The notes under the pieces: generated by a model
What the model saw: the letters and a program-made list of their open reading frames with translations, nothing else
The model's database searches: none
Told to the model about the DNA's origin: nothing
Shown: positions 1 through 9,427 of the stretch, piece after piece
Position numbering within the stretch: the stretch's first letter is position 1
How the letters are laid out: each line of letters starts with the position of its first letter
From: Pseudomonas fluorescens
Lineage (GTDB): Bacteria > Pseudomonadota > Gammaproteobacteria > Pseudomonadales > Pseudomonadaceae
NCBI RefSeq assembly: GCF_001902145.1
Contig: NZ_MRST01000026.1
Coordinates: forward strand, 426,342 to 490,341
Length of the DNA stretch: 64,000 bases
Direction: 5' to 3'
Translations under genes and position numbers: made by a program

Positions 1-1330
1 GAAGTTGCTGATCGGCACGCGCAACCAGTTCACCGTGGTGGGCGACGACGACCAGTCGATCTACGCCTGGCGCGGCGCCCGCCCGGAAAACCTGATGCTG
101 CTCAAGGAAGACTACCCCTCCTTGAAAGTGGTGATGCTGGAGCAGAACTACCGCTCCACCAGCCGCATCCTGCGTTGCGCCAACGTGCTGATCTCCAACA
201 ACCCCCACGAGTTTGAAAAACAACTGTGGAGCGAGATGGGCCATGGCGACGAGATCCGTGTGATCCGCTGCCGCAACGAAGACGCCGAAGCCGAACGCGT
301 GGCCGTGGAAATCCTCAGCCTGCACTTGCGCACCGACCGGCCCTACAGCGACTTTGCGATCCTGTATCGCGGTAACTACCAGGCCAAACTGATCGAGCTG
401 AAGCTGCAGCATCACCAGGTGCCGTATCGCCTGTCGGGCGGCAACAGCTTTTTCGGACGCCAAGAAGTAAAAGACCTGATGGCCTACTTCCGGCTGATCG
501 TGAACCCGGACGACGACAACGCTTTCCTGCGCGTGATCAACGTGCCGCGCCGGGAAATCGGCTCGACGACCCTGGAAAAGCTCGGTAACTACGCCACCGA
601 ACGCAAGATCTCGATGTACGCCGCCACCGACGAAATCGGCCTGGGCGAACACCTGGACACGCGCTTCACTGATCGCCTGTCACGCTTCAAGCGCTTCATG
701 GACAAGGTGCGCGAGCAGTGCGCCGGCGAAGACCCGATCAGCGCCCTGCGCAGCATGGTCATGGACATCGACTATGAAAACTGGCTGCGCACCAACAGTT
801 CCAGCGACAAGGCCGCGGATTACCGCATGGGCAACGTCTGGTTCCTGATCGAAGCGCTGAAGAACACCCTGGAAAAAGACGAAGACGGCGAGATGACCGT
901 CGAGGACGCCATCGGCAAGCTGGTGTTGCGCGACATGCTCGAGCGCCAGCAGGAAGAGGAAGACGGCGCCGAAGGCGTGCAGATGATGACCTTGCATGCG
1001 TCCAAGGGCCTGGAGTTTCCCTACGTGTTCATCATGGGCATGGAAGAGGAAATCCTCCCGCACCGCTCCAGCATCGAAGCCGACACCATCGAGGAAGAAC
1101 GGCGCCTGGCCTACGTGGGCATCACCCGCGCACGTCAGACCTTGGCCTTCACCTTTGCCGCCAAGCGCAAGCAATACGGTGAAATCATCGACTGTGCCCC
1201 CAGCCGGTTCCTGGATGAGCTGCCGCCGGACGACCTGGCCTGGGAAGGCAATGACGACACCCCCACCGAGGTGAAGGCCGTTCGCGGCAACAGCGCCTTG
1301 GCGGATATACGCGCGATGTTAAAGCGCTAG
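1..1330 (+). CDS. rep: ATP-dependent DNA helicase Rep, C-terminal part (5' end outside window)
   Basis: The frame is open from the first bases of the window, so the N-terminus, including the Walker A region, is missing; about 442 residues remain of the roughly 670 usual for Rep. The visible part carries the Walker B/motif II-III segment GDDDQSIYAWRGA near its start, the motif V segment HASKGLEFPYVF and the motif VI segment VGITRARQTLAF, as in superfamily 1A helicases. Rep is a 3'-5' helicase that removes proteins ahead of replication forks. UvrD is the alternative, but the sequence style and the following xpt match the rep locus of Pseudomonas. Family assignment is very sure; Rep rather than UvrD rests partly on neighbours. 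Confidence 0.95.
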   Translation, partial: KLLIGTRNQFTVVGDDDQSIYAWRGARPENLMLLKEDYPSLKVVMLEQNYRSTSRILRCANVLISNNPHEFEKQLWSEMGHGDEIRVIRCRNEDAEAERVAVEILSLHLRTDRPYSDFAILYRGNYQAKLIELKLQHHQVPYRLSGGNSFFGRQEVKDLMAYFRLIVNPDDDNAFLRVINVPRREIGSTTLEKLGNYATERKISMYAATDEIGLGEHLDTRFTDRLSRFKRFMDKVREQCAGEDPISALRSMVMDIDYENWLRTNSSSDKAADYRMGNVWFLIEALKNTLEKDEDGEMTVEDAIGKLVLRDMLERQQEEEDGAEGVQMMTLHASKGLEFPYVFIMGMEEEILPHRSSIEADTIEEERRLAYVGITRARQTLAFTFAAKRKQYGEIIDCAPSRFLDELPPDDLAWEGNDDTPTEVKAVRGNSALADIRAMLKR

Positions 1331-1376
1331 AATCGACTACTTTTTAATCTACTTTCGGCGCACAACACGCCATTAG

Positions 1377-1961
<585 letters not shown>

Positions 1962-1985
1962 CGTCTGCCTGAACACAGTTAAACA

Positions 1986-2074
1986 TGTGGGAGCGGGCTT
2001 GCTCGCGAATGCGGTGGGTCAGTGATAAATGTATCAACTGACACTCCGCATTCGCGAGCAAGCCCGCTCCCACA
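1986..2074. repeat. REPIN (variant with gggagcgggcttgctcgcg ends)
   Basis: Two inverted REP sequences (tgtgggagcgggcttgctcg and its complement) flank a short spacer, giving an 89-bp hairpin-forming element. It lies in the convergent gap between xpt and the acetyl-CoA hydrolase gene, a typical position. Confidence 0.9.
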
Positions 2075-2093
2075 CTTGGTTTTGCACTGAATT

Positions 2094-4016
2094 TCAATCC
2101 GTGGTGGCATGCAGTCCGGCCAGCAGCAAGCGTTGATACAGGTCTTCCTTGATGCCCTCCGGCTTATCCAAGCGCATCCGCTTCAAATGCTCGGGAAACG
2201 CCTCCGGCTCCGGCGCGTCGAGTGCCGCCTTGCCCAACTCCAGAATTTCCGTGAGCTTGAATTTGCTCTTGAGCCAGTTCAGCGCCCGCAACAAGTCCCG
2301 CTCCTCATCCGTGAAGTCACTGCCCAGGGGGTATTCGGGAAACAAGCGACGGTGCCTGGCCTGAATCGCCTGGAGCCGCTGCGGCGTGTTGTCGGCAAAA
2401 CGCGGGTCCAGCTGGAAATCCTTGGGCAGTTTTCCGGCCTTTTGGGCCTGTTCAATCAAGTCGTGCTGGAACCTGGAATCAGTGATGTTCAGCAACGCTT
2501 CGATCACCTTGGCATCCGTCTGACCGCGCAAGTCGGCAATGCCGTATTCAGTAATGACAATATCCCGCAGGTGCCGGGGAATGGTGCAGTGGCCATATTC
2601 CCAGACGATATTGGAACTGACCTCCCCCGCCGACTCACGCCAGCTGCGCAAAATCAGAATTGAGCGTGCACCTTCCAGCGCATGCCCCTGGGCCACGAAA
2701 TTGTATTGCCCGCCCACACCACTGAGCACGCGACCGTCTTCCAACTGATCGGCCACGCCAGCACCGAGCAAGGTGACCATGATGGCGCTGTTGATAAACC
2801 GCGCATCCAGGCGCTGCAGGCGCTTGAGTTCTTCCTGGCCGTACAGCTCGTTGATGTAGCTGATGCGGGTCATGTTGAATGCCTGGCGCTTGGTGTGGGT
2901 CATTTCCTGCAGGCGCTGGTAAAAACTGCGCGGCCCCAGGAAGAAACCGCCATGGATCGACACGCCATCGGGTTGCGCCGCGTCGTCCAGGGTGCCCGCG
3001 TTGGCCTGCATCTGGGTCGCCACATCCGGGTAGACCTTGCGCCTCACGATCCCGGCATCGGCCAATACCAGCAGGCCGTTGACGAACATCTCGCTGCAAC
3101 CGTAAAGGCCACGGGCAAACGGCTCGACGCCGCCTTCGCGGCTGATCAATGGCGCCCACTGGTACACATCCAAGTCAGTGAGCAACAGGCGATAGGCTTC
3201 GTTGTCGGCCTGGCGCGCCAGCAAGGCAGCCGTCAGGGCATCGCCCATGGAGCCGATGCCAATCTGCAACGTACCGCCATCACGTACCAGGGTGCTGGCA
3301 TGCAGGCCGATAAAATGATCCTGGAAGCCCACCGGCATGTTCGGGGTGGAGAACAGCGTGGTGCTGTCTTTTTCATCCAGCAGGTAGTCGAACTCATCCA
3401 TGCCCAGCTCCGCATCGCCGGGCATGTAGGGCAAGTCGCTATGGACCTGGCCGACGACCAGGATGGTCTCCCCGGCCGCGCGGCGCTTGGCGATCATGGG
3501 CATCAGGTCGAGGGTGATATCCGGGTTGCAGCTCAGGCTCAGGCGGTCTGGATGCTCGCTGCTACTGGCAACCAATTGCGCCACCAGGTTCAGGCCGGCG
3601 GCATTGATGTCGCGGGCCGCATGGCTGTAGTTGCTGCTGACGTAATCCTGTTGCGCCGCGGCGCTGTGGAGCAAGCTGCCGGGCTGCATGAAGAATTGCT
3701 GCACACGGATATTCTTCGGCAGGCTGCCCTTGTGCAGGTCCGCGAGGAAATCCAGCTCGGGGTAGTCGCCAAACACCCGTTCGATGAAGGGTTCGAGAAA
3801 GCGCTTTTGAAGACCGTCACCCTGCGTAGGCCGACCCAGGCTCAGCGCGGTATAAAGCGTCAGCGCCCGTTCGGGCAACTGCGCGATGCGCCGGTACAGC
3901 GCGTTGACGAACAGGTTGGGCTTGCCCAGCCCCAGCGGCATGCCCATATGGATATGCGCCGGCAGGCGCTCCAGTACGTCGTCAACTGCTTGCTCGATTG
4001 AACACAACTGCACCAT
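2094..4016 (-). CDS. Acetyl-CoA hydrolase/transferase family protein
   Basis: The 640-residue product matches the acetyl-CoA hydrolase/CoA-transferase family. Recognisable segments are HGGFFLGPRSFYQRL in the middle, GVGGQYNFVAQGHAL, and the C-terminal ITEYGIADLRGQTD. Such enzymes hydrolyse acyl-CoA or move CoA between acyl-CoA and a carboxylate in the cytoplasm. It is longer than the roughly 500-residue succinyl-CoA:acetate CoA-transferases, so it belongs to the longer subgroup and the true substrate is not clear. The open frame runs further upstream, but the ATG at 4016 is chosen because GGGAG lies seven bases before it and the upstream extension reads through a terminator. The gene stands alone, downstream of that terminator. 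Confidence 0.85.
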   Translation of the reverse strand: MVQLCSIEQAVDDVLERLPAHIHMGMPLGLGKPNLFVNALYRRIAQLPERALTLYTALSLGRPTQGDGLQKRFLEPFIERVFGDYPELDFLADLHKGSLPKNIRVQQFFMQPGSLLHSAAAQQDYVSSNYSHAARDINAAGLNLVAQLVASSSEHPDRLSLSCNPDITLDLMPMIAKRRAAGETILVVGQVHSDLPYMPGDAELGMDEFDYLLDEKDSTTLFSTPNMPVGFQDHFIGLHASTLVRDGGTLQIGIGSMGDALTAALLARQADNEAYRLLLTDLDVYQWAPLISREGGVEPFARGLYGCSEMFVNGLLVLADAGIVRRKVYPDVATQMQANAGTLDDAAQPDGVSIHGGFFLGPRSFYQRLQEMTHTKRQAFNMTRISYINELYGQEELKRLQRLDARFINSAIMVTLLGAGVADQLEDGRVLSGVGGQYNFVAQGHALEGARSILILRSWRESAGEVSSNIVWEYGHCTIPRHLRDIVITEYGIADLRGQTDAKVIEALLNITDSRFQHDLIEQAQKAGKLPKDFQLDPRFADNTPQRLQAIQARHRRLFPEYPLGSDFTDEERDLLRALNWLKSKFKLTEILELGKAALDAPEPEAFPEHLKRMRLDKPEGIKEDLYQRLLLAGLHATTD

Positions 4017-4109
4017 CCGACTGCTCCCGAACATTCCATGAATTAGGGGTTGGACCGAGCTTGCCGGGTCTTTGCTGCAAAGACCAGCGCCGAAACGCAA
4101 ATCGCGGGC

Positions 4110-4140
4110 ACAAAAAAGCCGCTCGTAAGCGGCATTTTTG
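4110..4140 (-). terminator. Intrinsic terminator downstream of the cytochrome c5 gene
   Basis: A 6-bp GC-rich stem (gccgct/agcggc, loop cgta) at 4118-4133 has six A before it and five T after it on the + strand. Read on the - strand it is a hairpin plus U-tract just after the cytochrome stop codon. Confidence 0.8.
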
Positions 4141-4155
4141 GCGAAGATCGGCCGA

Positions 4156-4578
4156 TTACAGCCCGGACATCTTCTTGATCGCACCCATGAGGTCGTCATC
4201 CGAGCAATCCGCGCAGGTGCCTTTGGGCGGCATGGCATTGAGACCGGTGATGGCCTTGGCCAGGATGCCATCGAGGCCACCTTGATGATCGGCGCGTTCT
4301 TTCCACGCGGCGGTATCGCCAATTTTCGGCGCGCCCAACAAGCCCGTGCTGTGGCATGCATTGCAGTGCTTGGCGATGATCTCGTCCGGGGTTCTCGCAC
4401 CGCCGCCGCCCGCTGTCACGGCGACTTCCATGCCCTTGCATTCCTGGCCCTGGACGCAAACCTGGCCCACAGGCTCCAGGCGCTTGGCAATGTCATCATT
4501 GGTCGCAGCTTGAGCGCTGACAGCCCATAGGGCCAGTACGGTTGCTGGTGCAGCCAGCATTTTCATAATTAGGTTCAC
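4156..4578 (-). CDS. cycB: Cytochrome c5 family c-type cytochrome
   Basis: The 140-residue product starts with a Sec signal peptide (cut probably after AQA), followed by one covalent heme site CNACH in the second half and a likely axial methionine in NAMPPKG. It is a small periplasmic electron carrier. The start is a GTG at 4578 with GAGGG eight bases upstream; an internal ATG at 4566 lacks a ribosome binding site. Position next to the PauR-type regulator matches cycB (PA5300) in P. aeruginosa, recalled from memory. The C-terminal CADC pair is compatible with the cytochrome c5 family. Confidence 0.88.
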   Translation of the reverse strand: MNLIMKMLAAPATVLALWAVSAQAATNDDIAKRLEPVGQVCVQGQECKGMEVAVTAGGGGARTPDEIIAKHCNACHSTGLLGAPKIGDTAAWKERADHQGGLDGILAKAITGLNAMPPKGTCADCSDDDLMGAIKKMSGL

Positions 4579-4636
4579 GCGTTCACCCTCAATGGTGGCT
4601 ATTCACGCCTGCGGCCACGGTTTCGCAGGCGGCGAA

Positions 4637-4642
4637 AGTATA
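4637..4642 (-). promoter_or_regulatory. Candidate -10 element for the cytochrome c5 gene
   Basis: On the - strand the hexamer TATACT lies about 60 bases upstream of the cytochrome start. A convincing -35 at 17 bases (TTTCGG) is lacking, so this is only a candidate. Confidence 0.3.
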
Positions 4643-4748
4643 ACGGTTAGCCCGCCAGGCCGAAACAACCCTATTAAATAAAGGGAGATTCGGCTTCACG
4701 GTGTACAGCTGCGGGAACCTCTGCAACGCTGGCAGGGCGCCTCTATTC

Positions 4749-5297
4749 TTAAAAGTTCGCCGGTGTGGCTGCGCTGATTAGTCGCGCCGGCACGTCGAAC
4801 GGATTGCGAAAACGATGGGGCTTTGTGCTTTCAAAGTAGTAGCTATCGCCAGCCTCGAGCACAAAAGTTTCAAGACCGACCACCAACTCCAGGCGCCCTT
4901 CCACCAGAATCCCGGTTTCCTCGCCTTCATGGGTGAGCATTTCTTCGCCCGTGTCGGCACCTGGCGGGTAGATCTCGTTGAGAAATGCGATGGCCCGGCT
5001 TGGGCGCGCCCGGCCCACCAGTTTCATGGTGACGGCACCGTCAGAGATGTCGATCAGCTCATTGGCTTTATAGACGATCTGCGTCGGTATTTCCTGGAGG
5101 ACCTCCTCGGAGAAGAACTCGACCATGGACATGGGGATACCGCCCAGCACCTTGCGCAGGGAGCTGATCGAGGGGCTGACGCTGTTTTTCTCGATCATCG
5201 AAATGGTGCTGTTGGTGACGCCCGCACGTTTGGCGAGCTCACGCTGGGAAAGACCTTTGAGTTTACGGATGGATTGCAGTCGTTCGCCGACGTCCAA
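4749..5297 (-). CDS. pauR: XRE-cupin transcriptional regulator, PauR-like
   Basis: The 182-residue product has an N-terminal helix-turn-helix of the XRE type (residues about 5-60, with GLSQRELAKRAGVTNSTISMI) and a C-terminal cupin sensor domain (about 105-178, with HEGEETGILVEGRLE). This is the architecture of PuuR and PauR, which repress putrescine and cadaverine catabolism. Gene order (cytochrome c5, regulator, dadX) equals the PA5300-PA5302 order, where PA5301 is PauR. Two polyamine-type enzymes further on (9428-10720 and 15593-17086) are plausible targets. The ligand is inferred from family and synteny. Confidence 0.85.
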   Translation of the reverse strand: MDVGERLQSIRKLKGLSQRELAKRAGVTNSTISMIEKNSVSPSISSLRKVLGGIPMSMVEFFSEEVLQEIPTQIVYKANELIDISDGAVTMKLVGRARPSRAIAFLNEIYPPGADTGEEMLTHEGEETGILVEGRLELVVGLETFVLEAGDSYYFESTKPHRFRNPFDVPARLISAATPANF

Positions 5298-5324
5298 TGC
5301 AGGAGCCTCCTAGGATTCAGGCTT

Positions 5325-5372
5325 TGTTGTAATTGAGCGTTATCATGGCGACAGCGTTCAGTATTTACAACA
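5325..5372. promoter_or_regulatory. Inverted half-sites upstream of pauR, candidate autoregulatory operator
   Basis: The octamer TGTTGTAA (5325-5332) is repeated inverted as TTACAACA (5365-5372), centres 40 bases apart, in the short gap before the regulator. On the - strand the distal half-site overlaps a possible -35 (TTGTAA). Confidence 0.45.
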
Positions 5373-5413
5373 CTTGGGCCTAAATCCCGGCCTGCTCGGT
5401 TCGTTGCCGGCGG

Positions 5414-6487
5414 CTAAGCGCCGCAATAGAGCCTTGGCACTCGGCGCAGGTTGCAGAAAATCTGATAGGGGATGGTCTCGGCGGCGACGGCAACATCACT
5501 GGCAAGGATGTGCTTGCCCCACAGCTCCACAGTGGAACCGAGGCCAGCCTGGGGCACGTCGGTGAGGTCGACACACAGCATGTCCATGGATACGCGCCCC
5601 AGCAAATGACTGCGCTGGCCAGCGACCAGCACCGGGGTGCCTGTCGGCGCATGACGTGGGTAACCGTCGGCATAACCCATGGCAACCACGCCAATGCGCA
5701 TCGGCTTGGGCGTGACGAACCTGGCGCCATAGCCCACCGGCTCTCCGGCCGGCAGTTCGCGCACGCAGATCACTTTGGACTCCAGGGTCATCACCGGTTG
5801 CAAGCGCGCGGCGAGGGCCTGGTCTTCGCCAAAGGGCGTTGCGCCGTAAAGCATGATACCCGGGCGCACCCAGTCGCTGGACACGCTCGGCCAGCCCAAT
5901 ACAGACGGTGAGTTGCGCAGGCTGACCTCAGCCGCCAGCCCCTGGCGCGCCGCCTCAAACACCGTTACTTGTTCGTTGCTGCTGACGCAATCGAGCTCAT
6001 CGGCACGGGCAAAATGGCTCATCAACACGATTTTCGCCACTTTGCCACTCGCCAGCAGGCGCTGATACGCTTCCTGGTAATCCTTGGGGTGCAGGCCCAC
6101 ACGGTGCATGCCCGAGTCCAGCTTGAGCCACACCGTCAGCGGTTTGTTCAGGCGCGCCTGTTCGATGGCTTCCAACTGCCACAACGAATGCACCACGCAC
6201 CACAAATCCTGCTCGATGATCAGCGGCAACTCGTCGGCTTCGAAAAAACCTTCCAGCAGCAACACCGGCGCACGAATGCCGGCGGCGCGCAGTTCCAGTG
6301 CTTCCTCGATGCACGCCACCGCAAACCCGTCGGCTTGCGCCTCCAGTGCCTGGGCCACGGGCACCGCGCCATGGCCGTAGGCATCGGCCTTGATCACGGC
6401 GAGGGCCTTGGCCCCGGTGACTTCTCGGGCCAATTGGTAGTTATGGCGCAGGGCTTGGAGGTCGATCAGGGCACGGGCTGGGCGCAT
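5414..6487 (-). CDS. dadX: Alanine racemase, catabolic
   Basis: The 357-residue product is a PLP-dependent alanine racemase. The PLP lysine is K33 in [11 protein letters not shown], and the second catalytic residue is the tyrosine of VGYGARF in the C-terminal beta domain. It converts L-alanine to D-alanine, which DadA then oxidises. It is the third gene of a dadA-ridA-dadX run, 79 bases after ridA, but that gap holds a terminator-like hairpin. Neighbourhood with dadA and lrp identifies the catabolic enzyme rather than the biosynthetic Alr. Confidence 0.95.
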   Translation of the reverse strand: MRPARALIDLQALRHNYQLAREVTGAKALAVIKADAYGHGAVPVAQALEAQADGFAVACIEEALELRAAGIRAPVLLLEGFFEADELPLIIEQDLWCVVHSLWQLEAIEQARLNKPLTVWLKLDSGMHRVGLHPKDYQEAYQRLLASGKVAKIVLMSHFARADELDCVSSNEQVTVFEAARQGLAAEVSLRNSPSVLGWPSVSSDWVRPGIMLYGATPFGEDQALAARLQPVMTLESKVICVRELPAGEPVGYGARFVTPKPMRIGVVAMGYADGYPRHAPTGTPVLVAGQRSHLLGRVSMDMLCVDLTDVPQAGLGSTVELWGKHILASDVAVAAETIPYQIFCNLRRVPRLYCGA

Positions 6488-6516
6488 GGAGGCAGGCTTC
6501 TAGGCAGCAAAGTGAA

Positions 6517-6552
6517 GAAAAAACCGGTGCCGACCAACCACGTCGGCGCCGG
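6517..6552 (-). terminator. Intrinsic terminator or attenuator between ridA and dadX
   Basis: On the - strand ccggcgccgac (6552-6542) pairs with gtcggcaccgg (6534-6524) at ten of eleven positions around a 7-base loop, followed by six T (6523-6518). It lies inside the presumed dad operon. Confidence 0.75.
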
Positions 6553-6566
6553 GAGAGGGATCGTTG

Positions 6567-6920
6567 TCAAGGCAGCGCAGCCACGACGGACAGCTCTACC
6601 AGAATCTCGGGTTCGCACAGCTTGGCTTGCACGGTGGCTCGGGCCGGGGCGACGCCTTTAGGCAGCCACTTGTCCCATACCGCGTTCATGCCGGCGAAGT
6701 CGGCGTCGATATCCTTCAAATAGATCGTTACCGACAGCAACCTGGACTTGTCGGTACCGGCAAGGTCCAGCAAGCGCTCGATATTGACCAGGGTTTCACG
6801 GGTCTGCTGTTCAATCCCGGCGTTCATGTCGTCGCCGACTTGCCCTGCCAGATACACGGTACCGCTGTGGACAACGATCTGGCTCATGCGCTCATTGGTG
6901 AGCTGGCGCTGGATTGACAT
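6567..6920 (-). CDS. RidA family protein of the dad operon
   Basis: The 117-residue product belongs to the RidA/YjgF/UK114 family (segments [10 protein letters not shown] and ATVQAKL). RidA enzymes deaminate reactive 2-aminoacrylate or related imines; beside a D-amino-acid dehydrogenase it probably disposes of imine intermediates. The ATG at 6920 is chosen because AGGAG lies ten bases upstream and the length then fits homologues; it lies within the end of dadA, a 29-base overlap implying coupled translation. The arrangement equals dadA-PA5303-dadX in P. aeruginosa. A second RidA paralogue lies at 34746-35126. Confidence 0.9.
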   Translation of the reverse strand: MSIQRQLTNERMSQIVVHSGTVYLAGQVGDDMNAGIEQQTRETLVNIERLLDLAGTDKSRLLSVTIYLKDIDADFAGMNAVWDKWLPKGVAPARATVQAKLCEPEILVELSVVAALP

Positions 6921-8193
6921 GTTGTGCGGACTCCTGGTGGTTGCCATAACGGGAAATATCGAGGCCTGCGGCGCTGATCTGCGGAGCTTTCTTCGCCATC
7001 AGGTCGGCCAGCAAGCGACCCGAACCACAGGCCATGGTCCAACCGAGGGTACCGTGGCCTGTATTCAGGAACAGGTTCTTGAACGGCGTGGCACCCACAA
7101 TCGGCGTGCCGTCTGGGGTGGTCGGGCGCAGGCCGGTCCAGAAACTGGCTTGGGCCAGATCGCCGCCCTGAGGATAAAGGTCGTTGACGATCATCTCCAG
7201 GGTTTCACGTCGCCGCGGGTTCAGCGACAGGTCAAAACCGGCTATTTCGGCCATGCCACCGACGCGAATGCGGTTGTCGAAACGGGTGATCGCGACTTTG
7301 TAGGTCTCATCAAGAATGGTCGAGGTCGGCGCCATTGCCGGGTTAGTGATCGGCACGGTCAGCGAATAACCCTTGAGCGGGTACACCGGCGCCTTGATCC
7401 CCAATGGCTTGAGCAGCTTGGGCGAGTAACTACCGAGGGCCAGGACGTAGCGGTCGGCGGTTTCCAGCTTGCCGTCGATCAGCACACCATTGATGCGGTC
7501 GCCTGCGTAGTCCAGGCGCTGGATGTCTTGTTCGAAGCGGAATTCCACGCCCAATTGTTTGCACATTTCGACCAGGCGCGTGGTGAACATCTGGCAATCG
7601 CCCGTCTGGTCGTTGGGCAGGCGCAAGGCACCAGCGAGGATATCGGTGACGCTGGCCAGGGCCGGTTCAACCCGTGCAATGCCGACGCGGTCGAGCAATT
7701 CGAACGGCACACCGGACTCTTTCAGCACGGCGATGTCCTTGGCGGCACCATCGAGCTGGGCCTGGGTGCGGAACAGTTGGGTGGTCCCGAGGCTGCGCCC
7801 TTCGTAGGCAATGCCGGTCTCGGCGCGCAATTCGTCGAGGCAGTCGCGGCTGTACTCGGACAGGCGCACCATGCGCTCCTTGTTCACCGCATAGCGGCTG
7901 GCCGTGCAGTTGCGCAGCATCTGCGCCATCCACAGGTATTGGTCGATATCGGCAGTGGCCTTGATCGCCAGCGGCGCATGGCGTTGCAGCAGCCACTTGA
8001 TCGCCTTGAGCGGCACGCCCGGCGCGGCCCATGGCGAGGCGTAGCCAGGGGACACCTGGCCGGCGTTGGCGAAACTGGTTTCCATGGCAGCGGCAGGCTG
8101 ACGATCAACCACCACGACGTCGAAGCCGGCCCGCGCCAAATAGTAGGCACTGGTCACCCCAATGACGCCGCTACCCAAGACCAGAACGCGCAT
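6892..8193 (-). CDS. dadA: D-amino acid dehydrogenase small subunit
   Basis: The 433-residue FAD enzyme starts with the dinucleotide-binding motif VLGSGVIG (GxGxxG at residues 7-12) and ends with the FAD-contact segment [16 protein letters not shown]. It oxidises D-alanine and other D-amino acids to oxo acids at the inner membrane, feeding electrons to the respiratory chain. It is first in the dadA-ridA-dadX run and divergent from the lrp-type regulator, which in P. aeruginosa (DadR) activates it in response to alanine. Confidence 0.95.
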   Translation of the reverse strand: MRVLVLGSGVIGVTSAYYLARAGFDVVVVDRQPAAAMETSFANAGQVSPGYASPWAAPGVPLKAIKWLLQRHAPLAIKATADIDQYLWMAQMLRNCTASRYAVNKERMVRLSEYSRDCLDELRAETGIAYEGRSLGTTQLFRTQAQLDGAAKDIAVLKESGVPFELLDRVGIARVEPALASVTDILAGALRLPNDQTGDCQMFTTRLVEMCKQLGVEFRFEQDIQRLDYAGDRINGVLIDGKLETADRYVLALGSYSPKLLKPLGIKAPVYPLKGYSLTVPITNPAMAPTSTILDETYKVAITRFDNRIRVGGMAEIAGFDLSLNPRRRETLEMIVNDLYPQGGDLAQASFWTGLRPTTPDGTPIVGATPFKNLFLNTGHGTLGWTMACGSGRLLADLMAKKAPQISAAGLDISRYGNHQESAQHVNPAPAHQ

Positions 8194-8275
8194 TTTTATA
8201 TCCTCATCGCGGGCTCAGCCGCTGACGTGTGTTATTCGAGCAATGATGGGCGCAGTGTAAAAAACAATCAGCAGT

Positions 8276-8295
8276 GCATTTCACTATATAAATGC
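8276..8295. promoter_or_regulatory. Inverted repeat in the dadA-lrp divergent region, candidate Lrp/DadR site
   Basis: gcattt and aaatgc are arranged as a 20-bp inverted repeat around an AT-rich centre, 55 bases before lrp and 83 before dadA. The position suits a regulator of both genes; Lrp-family sites are AT-rich imperfect palindromes. Confidence 0.4.
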
Positions 8296-8349
8296 CTATA
8301 TTTGGCGACAATTCTTGGCAAAAACCCTTTTGACAGAGGCGTATCCCCT

Positions 8350-8838
8350 ATGCGTACCAACACCCAGACCAAGCGGGAGCTGGACAAGATCGACCGCAAT
8401 ATCCTGCGCATCCTGCAAACCGACGGGCGCATCTCGTTCACGGAGCTGGGGGAAAAGGTCGGGCTGTCCACCACGCCCTGCACCGAGCGCGTGCGACGCC
8501 TGGAGCGCGAAGGGATCATCATGGGCTATAACGCACGGCTCAATCCCCAGCATTTGAAGGGAAGTCTGCTGGTATTTGTCGAGATCAGCCTGGATTACAA
8601 GTCGGGTGACACCTTTGAAGAATTTCGCCGGGCCGTGCTGAAACTGCCCCATGTGCTGGAGTGCCATCTGGTGTCGGGTGATTTCGACTACCTGGTGAAA
8701 GCGCGAATCTCGGAGATGGCTTCGTACCGCAAATTGCTGGGCGATATCCTGCTCAAACTCCCTCATGTGCGGGAATCCAAGAGCTATATCGTGATGGAAG
8801 AGGTGAAAGAGAGCCTGAACCTGCCGATCCCTGACTGA
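8350..8838 (+). CDS. lrp: Lrp/AsnC family regulator of alanine catabolism
   Basis: The 162-residue product has the N-terminal winged helix-turn-helix (LDKIDRNILRILQTDGRISF onward) and the C-terminal RAM/ACT-like domain ending in LPHVRESKSYIVMEEVK. Lrp itself is 164 residues. It is transcribed away from dadA and is the counterpart of PA5308 (DadR/Lrp), which binds alanine and activates dadAX. The ATG at 8350 gives the standard N-terminus; the frame is open far upstream only by chance. Confidence 0.92.
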   Translation: MRTNTQTKRELDKIDRNILRILQTDGRISFTELGEKVGLSTTPCTERVRRLEREGIIMGYNARLNPQHLKGSLLVFVEISLDYKSGDTFEEFRRAVLKLPHVLECHLVSGDFDYLVKARISEMASYRKLLGDILLKLPHVRESKSYIVMEEVKESLNLPIPD

Positions 8839-8846
8839 ATGCGACC

Positions 8847-8948
8847 CTGTAGGAGCGCGCTTGCTCGCGAAAAACCGCAGGGCACCGCGTTAAACCAGAT
8901 GCGCTGCGTTATCGTTGACGGTCTTCGCGAGCAAGCTCGCTCCTACAG
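8847..8948. repeat. REPIN
   Basis: The ends are ctgtaggagcgcgcttgctc and its near complement, 102 bp in all, between lrp and the YkgJ-type gene (convergent). One end differs from the consensus by a single base (gcgcgc for gcgagc). Confidence 0.92.
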
Positions 8949-8958
8949 GATGATCGCG

Positions 8959-9312
8959 TCAGACCAACACCTGCCGGGTACTCGCCATGTACTCATGAAT
9001 CTGCTTCTCCACCCGCGGATGAATCAGCTCCACTGGCCGCCGGCCATTAGGGCACGGCAAGGTCTTGGTGGTGCCGAACAGGCGACAGATCAGCGGCCGC
9101 TCGTCATACACCGTGCACCCCTTGGGGCCCAGGTGCACGCAGTTCAGCTCGTCCATCGCCGCCTCTTGCTCGGCAGCGGTCTTGCGCGGCAGGCGCGACA
9201 TTTCCTCGGGCGAGGTGGTCACCGGCCCACAGCAGTCGTGGCAACCGGGGACGCACTCGAACGAAGGAATCTGGCGACGCAGCGCGCTGATTTTCTGACT
9301 GTTGCAACTCAT
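8959..9312 (-). CDS. YkgJ family cysteine-cluster protein
   Basis: The 117-residue product is a UPF0153/YkgJ-type protein with a conserved cysteine set: CVPGCHDCCG near residue 20-30, then C in LNCVHLGPKGCTVYDERP and in ICRLFG. The family is thought to bind zinc or iron; its role is unknown. It is convergent with lrp across a REPIN and divergent from the oxidase gene at 9428. Confidence 0.85.
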   Translation of the reverse strand: MSCNSQKISALRRQIPSFECVPGCHDCCGPVTTSPEEMSRLPRKTAAEQEAAMDELNCVHLGPKGCTVYDERPLICRLFGTTKTLPCPNGRRPVELIHPRVEKQIHEYMASTRQVLV

Positions 9313-9427
9313 CGAAACCCATACCGAACGGCGAATAGACGTGGATTCTGACGCAAAACGCCCCGCGCAGACAGCGTCGTGCGACCACTGTATCCTGCGT
9401 CAAATTTTCCAGACAGGGAGGTTCCCC

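Noticed and set aside
2682-4001. Open frame of 439 codons opposite the acetyl-CoA hydrolase gene
   Set aside because: The - strand product has clear family motifs, while the + strand frame has none.
4017-4400. Upstream extension of the acetyl-CoA hydrolase frame
   Set aside because: It crosses a terminator and the cytochrome c5 gene and reads as low-complexity sequence; a good ribosome binding site supports 4016.
6748-8349. Long upstream extension of the lrp frame
   Set aside because: It is antisense to dadA; the Lrp family N-terminus begins at 8350.
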